Shown piece after piece: positions 57,796 through 64,000 of a stretch of DNA of 64,000 nucleotides. Origin of the DNA: Kocuria marina. Lineage in GTDB: Bacteria > Actinomycetota > Actinomycetes > Actinomycetales > Micrococcaceae. The notes beneath the pieces are model-generated. The model saw only the letters and a list, made by a program, of their open reading frames with translations. It searched no databases and was not told the origin of the DNA. Position 1 is the first letter of the stretch; every line of letters begins with the position of its first letter. Location: NCBI GenBank assembly GCA_014652975.1, contig BMZV01000004.1:62001-126000 (forward strand). Direction: 5' to 3'. A program made the translations under genes and the position numbers.

Positions 57796-58662
57796 TCAGT
57801 CGCGGTGACCCACCATGAGCCGGTACGCCGTTTCCCGTACCCTCAGGGGGACGAATCGGTAGCCGCCGCGCACCATGACGTTCACGGCCCATTGTAGGAA
57901 CCCCACGTGGCCCAGGGTGCGCAACCGGTGCTGCAACGTCAGTTCGGCCCGCAGCACGCGGTACCCGCCGCGGCGTTCGTAGGAGCCCGCGGAGACGCGA
58001 TAACCCACGAGCGGTTCCGCCACGTTGCGCACGTCCGCGCCGGCATGGAGCATGCGCGTCCACAACCAGTAGTCCTCGGCCATGGGGACGTCCTCGTAAC
58101 CACCCACGGCGAGCGCGGCACTGCGGCGCAGCACGACCGTGGGATGGGAGATGGGGTTGCGGTATCGGCTCACCGCGGCGATCCGCGCGGCCCCCACGGG
58201 GGCTGTGCGCAGCGCGACGGGCCGAGTCTCGTCGTCGCCGATCTCGTGCATGGACGCACCCACGAGGTCCGCGCCGTCCTCGATCAGGGGCAGTTGCCTC
58301 TCGAACCGGCGGGGGTAGGAGACGTCGTCCGCGTCCGCGCGCGCGACGACGTCGTACGCGCACCGCGGCAACGCAACGGTCAGCGCCCGGGCGAGGCCAC
58401 CGTTTTCCGGGATCCGCAGCACACGGACGGGGATCGGGGATTCTTTCGCGAGCCGCTCGAGCTCCGCCGTGACCGACGCCGACACCGGACCGTCCTGGAC
58501 GAGCAGCACCTCCGCGGGCGGGCGGGTCTGCTCCACCGAATTAGACTCCACCGCGCGCCGGATCCGCTCGGCGGTGTCCGCGGCGTACACGGGGATCAGC
58601 ACCGAGAACCGAGCCGGCAGTTGCGCGGGGGTCAGCGGGTCAGCGAGGGCCACCGAAACCAC
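57796..58662 (-). CDS. Family 2 glycosyltransferase
   Basis: The 288-residue GT-A-fold enzyme has FSVLIPVYAADTAERIRRAV at the start, the nucleotide/metal motif VVARADADDVSYPRRFERQ and the acceptor-side EDYWLWTRMLHAG. It probably adds one sugar to a surface polymer. The start is uncertain: GTG 58662 is taken, overlapping the upstream gene by 23 bp, with GTG 58653 as an alternative. It stands 26 bp before the dehydratase gene. Confidence 0.83.
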   Translation of the reverse strand: MVSVALADPLTPAQLPARFSVLIPVYAADTAERIRRAVESNSVEQTRPPAEVLLVQDGPVSASVTAELERLAKESPIPVRVLRIPENGGLARALTVALPRCAYDVVARADADDVSYPRRFERQLPLIEDGADLVGASMHEIGDDETRPVALRTAPVGAARIAAVSRYRNPISHPTVVLRRSAALAVGGYEDVPMAEDYWLWTRMLHAGADVRNVAEPLVGYRVSAGSYERRGGYRVLRAELTLQHRLRTLGHVGFLQWAVNVMVRGGYRFVPLRVRETAYRLMVGHRD

Positions 58663-59572
58663 GTCCGCGCATGCCGTTGCCGTAGAGCCGCGCCCACCGC
58701 ACCAGTCCGGGCAGGTCACGGCGGCGCGCGTAGTGGGCGGGGTAGCCGATCGCGTCCGCGACCAGTTGCACCACGCGCTTGTAACGCCACGAGACGTACC
58801 CGCGGTTACGGAAGAAGTGGCGCTGCTTGAACTCCCCCGGCGGGATCAACACCTGCAGCTTGCCGGGGATCACCACGTGTTCCTCGGCCCAGCCCGGCGG
58901 GTGGGACACGGCCGTGGTCGTGACCGTGCCGAACGGCAGCCCACTCTTGCGCAGGCGCACGAGGAAGTCGACCTCATCCCCGCGCAGGAACAGTTTCAGG
59001 TCCGGCAACCCCACCCGGAAGAACACGGACTCGTCCATGAGCGCACCGTTGAAGAAATTGGCGTAGGAATCGATGAAGCCCAGCGGTTCCAGGTCCGCGC
59101 GACGGTGGGTGATCCCGCCGTCCAAGCGGAACGGGAACGCGAGGGCGTCGTGGTCCTGGGGCGCCACGATGAGCGGTGACACCACGGCGAGCCCCCGCTC
59201 GCGCGCTGTTTCGCGCAGGGTGTGTAGGCACTCGGGGTCCTCGGGATGGGCGTCGTCGTCCATGAGCCACACCTGGTCCGCGCCGCTCGCGAGCGCCGTG
59301 AGGATGGCGAGCGCGAATCCGCCCGCCCCGCCCAGATTGGCCACGGAGCGGCGGTAGTGCAGCGTGAAGGCTCCCCCGATCCGCTCCCCCAGCGCGGCCT
59401 GGTCCAGGGCAGTGCGCCCGGCGTCCACGAGACACAGACTCGCGATCGGGTCGGTCTGGACGCGCAGCGCGTCGATCAGCGCCGCGACGTCCTCGGGGCG
59501 GTCCTGCGTGACGCACGCGACGCTCACGTTCGCGTCCGGACGGTCGCTCGCCCGCGCGGTGGATTCGGTCAT
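58640..59572 (-). CDS. Family 2 glycosyltransferase, GlfT1/rhamnosyltransferase-like
   Basis: The 310-residue protein has VACVTQDRPEDVAALIDAL, then the motif ANLGGAGGFALAI and the DDD metal site WLMDDDAHPEDPE. The NxGGxGGF pattern is characteristic of galactofuranosyl- and rhamnosyltransferases that build the actinobacterial wall linker. Later parts (FNGALMDESVFFRVGLPD, FLRGDEVDFLVRL) fit the same group. ATG 59572 (MTESTARAS) is chosen as the start. The acceptor here is unknown. Confidence 0.84.
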   Translation of the reverse strand: MTESTARASDRPDANVSVACVTQDRPEDVAALIDALRVQTDPIASLCLVDAGRTALDQAALGERIGGAFTLHYRRSVANLGGAGGFALAILTALASGADQVWLMDDDAHPEDPECLHTLRETARERGLAVVSPLIVAPQDHDALAFPFRLDGGITHRRADLEPLGFIDSYANFFNGALMDESVFFRVGLPDLKLFLRGDEVDFLVRLRKSGLPFGTVTTTAVSHPPGWAEEHVVIPGKLQVLIPPGEFKQRHFFRNRGYVSWRYKRVVQLVADAIGYPAHYARRRDLPGLVRWARLYGNGMRGRGFGGPR

Positions 59573-59816
59573 GGCGCCCCCGGGACGACTCGTGATGTGC
59601 AAGGAAGATGTGCTCGACCGCGGCGCACGCGCAGCCGCTCGCGCGGGCGCCCGGCACGCCGGTGAACTCCGGGAGTCTATCAACGCGTACCTTGACGCCG
59701 CCTCGACGTCACCCGCACGGGTGATGTGCCGTGCTGACGACCACGGGCTGACCACCAAGAACGGGTCCGGGGCGCTACCGTACGATGAAGACACCATCAC
59801 AGGAGGAGACACAACA

Positions 59817-60785
59817 GTGACGGCTCACAGCTGGCGCGTTCTCGGGGCCACGGGGTTCATCGGTTCCGCCATCACCACTGCCCTGCAGACCCGGAACATC
59901 CCGGTCACCCCGGTGGCCACCCCCCGACTGGCCTCGCCCGCGACCACGGTGCACCACCTCATTGAGCACGCGCACCGCCTCGAGTCCGTGATCGACTACC
60001 TGGCCGATTCCTTCGCCGGCGCGGACGTGGTGGTCAACGCCGCCGGTCTGGCCGCCCCCGATCAGACGCACCAGCAGTCCCTGACCGGGGCTAACGCGCT
60101 GCTTCCCGTCCTCGTGGCGCTCGCCGCCCACCGCACGGGCGTGCGCCGGGTGATCCACATGAGTTCCGCGTCCGTGCAGGCCGACGCACCCGTGCTGGAC
60201 GAGTCCATCCGCACCGCACCGTTCTCCCCCTACTCCTTCTCCAAGGCCCTGGGCGAGTCCGCGCTCTACCGGTTGCGCTCCCAATGGCGCGAGGAATCCG
60301 GCGCTCCGCAGTTGAGCGTCATCCGCGCGACGTCCGTGATGGGCAGCGGGCGGCGCACCACGCGCATGCTCGCACGGTTCGCGTCCTCGCCCCTGAGCTC
60401 GGTCGCCGGGGACGGCTCCGCCCCCACCCCCGTGACCTCCGTGACCGCCCTCGCGCAGTTCACGGTGGCCGTGGGCGAGTTCCCTGAGGTCCTGCCCCCC
60501 GTGATCCTGCAACCGTGGGAGGGCGCCACGACCGGTTCCGTGCTGCGCGACGCCGGACGCCGCCACCCCCTGCAGCTGCCGTCCTGGGTGTGCCGGGCGG
60601 TGATCGCGACCGCGCGCACGGCCTCGGCCGCTGCCGGTTACCGCTACGGCGGGCTCATCCGCCGCCTGGAGGTCACGTGGTTCGGTCAGCGCCAGGTCCC
60701 CGGGTGGGCCCACGAGAACGGTGTGCTCCCCGAGCCCCACGTGCAGGAGGTGCTGCGCCAGGCGCACCTCGCGCTGGGTCGCTGA
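59817..60785 (+). CDS. NAD-dependent epimerase/dehydratase family protein
   Basis: The 322-residue extended short-chain dehydrogenase has the NAD motif VLGATGFIGSAI near residue 8 and the catalytic segment with SSASVQ and YSFSKALGES (Tyr-x3-Lys). It probably modifies a nucleotide sugar or a surface-glycan precursor, in keeping with the divergent glycosyltransferases. GTG 59817 is selected because aggaggagac lies ten bases upstream; the long open frame before it has no similarity. It is a single-gene unit. Confidence 0.86.
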   Translation: MTAHSWRVLGATGFIGSAITTALQTRNIPVTPVATPRLASPATTVHHLIEHAHRLESVIDYLADSFAGADVVVNAAGLAAPDQTHQQSLTGANALLPVLVALAAHRTGVRRVIHMSSASVQADAPVLDESIRTAPFSPYSFSKALGESALYRLRSQWREESGAPQLSVIRATSVMGSGRRTTRMLARFASSPLSSVAGDGSAPTPVTSVTALAQFTVAVGEFPEVLPPVILQPWEGATTGSVLRDAGRRHPLQLPSWVCRAVIATARTASAAAGYRYGGLIRRLEVTWFGQRQVPGWAHENGVLPEPHVQEVLRQAHLALGR

Positions 60786-60848
60786 GCCGCGCGTTGGGTT
60801 CTTCGCAGCGCGGCCGCGCCCGGTCCGGAGCACTCCCGCGCTGACAGA

Positions 60849-60892
60849 ACGATCCCCGCACCGTACCCGTCATGGGATGGTGCGGGGATCGT
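60849..60892. terminator. Bidirectional terminator between the epimerase and sua5
   Basis: acgatccccgcacc and ggtgcggggatcgt form a perfect 14-bp stem with a 16-base loop, in the 127-bp gap between convergent genes. Confidence 0.8.
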
Positions 60893-60912
60893 CTCGTCAA
60901 GGCACCTGTTGT

Positions 60913-61941
60913 TCAGGCCCCGTGGTTCTCGGGTTCCCCGGCGACGAGCCGCTGCGCCTCCTCCATGCTCAGTGCCCCGGTCCCGTCCCAGCGCGGCTCG
61001 GTGTCCGGTGTGCGTTCCCGTCCCTGGTCCACGAACGGACGGGCCTCCGCGGGGGAACTTCGGACCAGGTCGGCCACGAGGTCCTCGTCCGCGGGAGTCG
61101 AGCCGGCCGAGAGGGCCACGCCCTCGCCGAACGATTCCGGTGCATTCGCTTCGGGGTTCTGACGCGCGGAGTGTGTCGACGCCGCGGCGTCGTCGTCCGA
61201 GACCGCCGCGCCGGCACCGCCGGCTGCAGCGGCCGCCTCCGGGCTCTCACCGGTCGCCGGAGCTGCCGGTTCGGTGCCGCCGTCCACGTTCGGGACGACC
61301 TCGCGCAGCCGCGCCAGCGTGATCGCGCCGTGGCGCAGCACCACGGGCGTCTCCCCCGTGCAGTCCACGATGGTCGAGGCCACGTCCTGCGCACCGGCGG
61401 GGACCTCACCCGCGGGCCGCGGACCGTCGTCGAGGTAGAGCGCCACGCGGTCCTGCAGCATCTCGCGGGCCTGCTCGGCGGTGCGCGCGGCGGGCATCCC
61501 CGTCCGGTTGGCGGAGGACACGGCCATGGGACCCACGCGTTCGAGGACCGCGCGGGTCACGGCGTCGTCGGGGACGCGTAGTGCCACTGTCCCATGGGTC
61601 TCCCCCAGGTCCCAGCCCAGGGTGGGCTGGGCCCAGCAGATGATCGTGAGGGCGCCGGGCCAGAACGCCTGCGCGAGCGCGCGGGCGTCGTCGGAGATCT
61701 GGTCCGCGAGGCCGTCGATCACCTCGGGGCGGGCGATCAGCACGGGCGGGGGCATTTCCCGCGTGCGGCCCTTGGCGCCCAGCAGTCCCTGGACACCGGG
61801 CGCCGAGAACGCATCGCAGCCGATGCCGTAGACGGTGTCCGTGGGCAGCACGAGGCATTCGCCGTCCGCGACGACGCCCGCGGCCTCGGTCACGGCCGCT
61901 TCGAGTTCCTGCGGGGTCCCGCAGGATCGGATCTCACTCAC
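60913..61941 (-). CDS. Threonylcarbamoyl-AMP synthase (Sua5/YwlC), with long tail
   Basis: The enzyme makes threonylcarbamoyl-AMP for the t6A modification of tRNAs reading ANN codons. The YrdC core fills residues 1-205, with LVLPTDTVYGIGCDAF, LLGAKGRTREMPPPVLIA, the ALTIICWAQ stretch and VSSANRTGMPAA. About 125 residues follow that are not part of the core: an Ala/Gly/Pro/Asp-rich, probably disordered stretch, then a short acidic region ending SMEEAQRLVAGEPENHGA. This is not the globular Sua5 domain of archaeal enzymes. GTG 61941 with aggag six bases upstream is the start. prmC lies upstream on the same strand. Confidence 0.93.
   Translation of the reverse strand: MSEIRSCGTPQELEAAVTEAAGVVADGECLVLPTDTVYGIGCDAFSAPGVQGLLGAKGRTREMPPPVLIARPEVIDGLADQISDDARALAQAFWPGALTIICWAQPTLGWDLGETHGTVALRVPDDAVTRAVLERVGPMAVSSANRTGMPAARTAEQAREMLQDRVALYLDDGPRPAGEVPAGAQDVASTIVDCTGETPVVLRHGAITLARLREVVPNVDGGTEPAAPATGESPEAAAAAGGAGAAVSDDDAAASTHSARQNPEANAPESFGEGVALSAGSTPADEDLVADLVRSSPAEARPFVDQGRERTPDTEPRWDGTGALSMEEAQRLVAGEPENHGA
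61184..61195 (+). repeat. Copy of the 12-bp word GCGGCGTCGTCG (inside sua5)
   Basis: It is on the non-coding strand and is read as Asp-Asp-Asp-Ala-Ala-Ala-Ser in the disordered C-terminal extension. Further nine-base relatives occur in this gene near 61564, 61688 and 61871. Confidence 0.7.
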
Positions 61942-62049
61942 GAGCAACTCCTCTGCTGACGTGTTTCGTGTTCTTCCCGTGCTCCGCGCACCCGGCCGTC
62001 CCGTTCACGGTACGTCTCCCGGCACGACGGCGCTGCGGCGCCCGGTCTC

Positions 62050-62916
62050 TCAGCCCCCCGGCCCCGGCAGCGTGGCGGTCGTGGCCCGCGGGCGGTCGGT
62101 CAGGTCGTGGTACGTGCGGATGTCCCGGAACCCCCGGTCCTCGAGGGCGCGGGCGACGGCCGCGACCTGGGACTCGGCGTGTTCCATGACGAACGAACCG
62201 CCCGGACGCAGGATCCGCACGGCGGTGTCCATCGCGGCGCACGGGAACGTCATCCCGGTCTCGTCCCCGCCGTACAGCGCCGTGGGTGGATCGTAATCGC
62301 GTACCTCGGGATCCTCCGGGATCTCACCGTCCGGGACGTAGGGTGGGTTGGTCACGACCACGCAGAACCGCCCCGCCGACTCGACCGTGACATCGCGGTA
62401 GTCGGATTCGAGCAAGCGCACGCGGGAGCCCGCCAGATTGCGCCGGGTCCACTCCAGTGCGGCCGGTTCGCGTTCCACGGCGGTGACCCTACTCGCGGGA
62501 TCCTCGCTCGCCACGGCCAGGGCTATCGCGCCACTGCCCGTCCCGAGGTCGATGACCCCCGGGTGGGTCTCGCCGGCCCCGCGCCATACGCGCACCAGAT
62601 CCAGGGTCAATTGGACGAGCAGTTCGGTCTCCGGTCGGGGGACGAAGACCCCGGGACCCACCGCGAGCTCGAGCTTACGGAACGGGGCCGTGCCCGTGAT
62701 GTGTTGCAGGGGCTCACGCCGTGCGCGGCGTTCCACGAGGTCGCGGTACCCGTGCGGTTCCGGCGCGCCCAGGATGGCCCGCGCTTCGGTGTCCCCGCGG
62801 CCCAGGCCCAGCGTGTGGGCGGCGAGCAACACGGCGTCGACGTCCGGGGAGGCCACACCCGCGCGAAGCAACCGGGACCGGCCCCACGCGATCGCCTGGG
62901 CGAGAGTCGTGGCCAC
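62050..62916 (-). CDS. prmC: Peptide chain release factor N5-glutamine methyltransferase
   Basis: PrmC (HemK) methylates the Gln of the GGQ motif in release factors, using S-adenosylmethionine. The 288-residue protein has a helical N-terminal domain with RRARREPLQHITGTAPFRKLEL, the SAM motif VIDLGTGSGAIALAVA and the catalytic NPPY in CVVVTNPPYVPDGE. It follows prfA, which encodes its substrate, by 6 bp. The start is GTG (VATTLAQAIAWG) at 62914-62916. Confidence 0.95.
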   Translation of the reverse strand: MATTLAQAIAWGRSRLLRAGVASPDVDAVLLAAHTLGLGRGDTEARAILGAPEPHGYRDLVERRARREPLQHITGTAPFRKLELAVGPGVFVPRPETELLVQLTLDLVRVWRGAGETHPGVIDLGTGSGAIALAVASEDPASRVTAVEREPAALEWTRRNLAGSRVRLLESDYRDVTVESAGRFCVVVTNPPYVPDGEIPEDPEVRDYDPPTALYGGDETGMTFPCAAMDTAVRILRPGGSFVMEHAESQVAAVARALEDRGFRDIRTYHDLTDRPRATTATLPGPGG

Positions 62917-62922
62917 GGGAAG

Positions 62923-64000
62923 TTACTTCCCGCCCGCGGACCCGTGCTGTGCGGAGTCCTGACCCAGTTGTTCCAACCGGTGCTTCTCGTCCAGTTCCAC
63001 GGCGGAGGCGATCACGGGTTCCAATGCGCCGTCCAGGACGTGGTCCAGGTTGTAGGCCTTGTACCCGGTGCGGTGGTCCGCGATGCGGTTCTCGGGGAAG
63101 TTGTAGGTGCGGATGCGTTCCGAACGGTCCACGGTGCGCACCTGCGACTTGCGGGCCGCGGCGTTCTCGGCGTCGATCTGTTCCTGCTGGTGCGCGAGCA
63201 ACCGGGCGCGCAACACGCGCATGGCCGCCTCACGGTTCTGCAGCTGGGACTTCTCGTTTTGCATGGACACCACGATGCCCGTAGGGACGTGCGTGATCCG
63301 CACCGCGGAGTCCGTGGTGTTCACCGACTGCCCACCCGGACCCGAGGACCGGTAGACGTCGATCTTGAGGTCGTTCTGGTTGATGTCGATCTCGTCCGGC
63401 TCGTCCACCTCGGGGAAGACCAGCACCCCCGCAGCGGACGTGTGCACGCGCCCCTGGGACTCGGTCACGGGCACCCGCTGCACGCGATGCACCCCGCCCT
63501 CGTACTTGAACCGGGCCCACGCGCCCTCGGCCGGATCGGAGGAGGACCCCTTGACCGCGAGCTGGACGTCCTTGTAGCCGCCCAGTTCGGTGGGGGTTGA
63601 CGAGAGGATCTCGGTCTTGAGCCCGGATTGTTCCGCGAAGCGCATGTACATGCGCAGTAGGTCCCCGGCGAACAGGGCGGATTCGTCCCCGCCCTCACCC
63701 GCCTTGACCTCGAGGATTACGTTGCGGCCGTCGTCCGGGTCCCGCGGGATGAGCTTGCGGCGCAGTTCCTCGCGCGCCACGACGAGCTCGTCCTCAAGGG
63801 GCTTGACCTCCGCGGCGAGTTCGGGATCCACGCTCCCGAGCTCGCGCGCGGTGCCCAGGTCCTCGGAGATGCGTTCCACCCGGCGATGCGCCTCGACGAT
63901 GCCGTTGAGTTCGGAGTAGCGCCGACCCAGTTTCCTGGCCTTGCTCGCGTCCGCGTGGACGGCGGGATCCGCCAGGGCGCGCTGGAGCTCGGCGTGCTCA
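62923..64000 (-). CDS. prfA: Peptide chain release factor 1, partial at the 5' end
   Basis: RF1 recognises UAA and UAG and triggers peptide release. The visible part is 358 codons running off the end of the window, so only a few N-terminal residues are missing. The frame from 63999 reads [17 protein letters not shown], a normal RF1 N-terminal helix, so the internal GTG at 63879 is not the start. The GGQ motif is in [21 protein letters not shown], and [19 protein letters not shown] marks it as RF1 rather than RF2. prmC, whose product methylates this GGQ, follows directly. Confidence 0.96.
   Translation of the reverse strand, partial: EHAELQRALADPAVHADASKARKLGRRYSELNGIVEAHRRVERISEDLGTARELGSVDPELAAEVKPLEDELVVAREELRRKLIPRDPDDGRNVILEVKAGEGGDESALFAGDLLRMYMRFAEQSGLKTEILSSTPTELGGYKDVQLAVKGSSSDPAEGAWARFKYEGGVHRVQRVPVTESQGRVHTSAAGVLVFPEVDEPDEIDINQNDLKIDVYRSSGPGGQSVNTTDSAVRITHVPTGIVVSMQNEKSQLQNREAAMRVLRARLLAHQQEQIDAENAAARKSQVRTVDRSERIRTYNFPENRIADHRTGYKAYNLDHVLDGALEPVIASAVELDEKHRLEQLGQDSAQHGSAGGK

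Noticed and set aside
57770-58363. An upstream extension of the sugar dehydratase across the glycosyltransferase gene
   Set aside because: It is out of frame with the glycosyltransferase motifs, which are clearly coding, and is Arg-rich; the membrane region starts after ATG 57769.
63879-63879. A start of prfA at the internal GTG 63877-63879
   Set aside because: The frame continues to the window edge with a normal RF1 N-terminal helix, so the gene is simply cut by the window end.

Overview
The window is a 64 kb stretch of a GC-rich actinobacterial chromosome. It encodes mycothiol-linked formaldehyde oxidation (MscR), NucS mismatch repair, the ClpS-DUF2017-MurI-RNase PH-RdgB gene order, a DUF3039/helicase pair and a DUF6318 lipoprotein. 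Together with the close protein resemblance this points to the Micrococcaceae, most likely Kocuria or a near relative; the genus is an inference from gene content and protein sequence, not from a search. Nearly everything is chromosomal housekeeping. I see no rRNA, CRISPR array, insertion sequence, integrase or prophage gene.

Layout. 1-9.3 kb (mostly minus strand): the 5' end of a fumarylacetoacetate hydrolase family gene, then ilvE, leuB, metG, ilvC, ilvN and ilvB. An ilvB leader peptide and attenuator stand upstream, followed by a 2-hydroxyacid dehydrogenase. 9.4-18.6 kb: tRNA-Lys(CUU), two MarR regulators, a Bcp peroxiredoxin, tRNA-Leu(UAG), an orphan solute-binding lipoprotein, mqo, a YihY-type membrane protein, and the mscR-metallohydrolase pair. 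18.6-24.4 kb (minus): an MFS-like membrane protein and the sbcCD nuclease operon. 24.7-28 kb: a small accessory-looking block with a DUF6318 lipoprotein translationally coupled to a PKD-domain secreted protein, then a divergent ADP-ribosylglycohydrolase-like protein. 28-33.8 kb (minus): a DnaQ-like exonuclease, a phosphotransferase, and rdgB, rph, an MBL hydrolase, murI, a DUF2017 gene and clpS. 33.9-35.9 kb (plus): the NAD salvage pair pncB-pncA. 36-42.2 kb (minus): a helicase, a DUF3039 gene, an ABC exporter and a YbbN-like chaperedoxin. 42.3-45 kb (plus): an AI-2E family membrane protein, nucS and a cold-shock gene. 45.2-57.8 kb (minus): murA, the complete F1Fo ATP synthase operon, and directly upstream of it a WecA-type transferase and a UDP-sugar dehydratase. 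57.8-60.8 kb: two family-2 glycosyltransferases and a divergent epimerase. 60.9-64 kb (minus): sua5, prmC and the 3' part of prfA.

How the genes work together. ilvBNC, ilvE and leuB make branched-chain amino acids. The 24-residue leader upstream of ilvB, rich in Val, Leu and Ile, with its terminator and a competing antiterminator, shows classical transcription attenuation. prfA-prmC-sua5 links translation termination and tRNA modification. The sugar-phosphate transferase, dehydratase, glycosyltransferases and epimerase probably build a cell-surface glycopolymer.

The most unusual signal is a 12-bp word, GCGGCGTCGTCG. I count 14 exact copies, where a base-composition estimate gives about 0.1. 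It sits in terminators, spacers and disordered protein linkers, is read in different frames and both orientations, and so looks like a DNA-level signal of unknown function. Other points of note: MurA carries Asp in place of the fosfomycin-target Cys, and two candidate operators are perfect inverted repeats.
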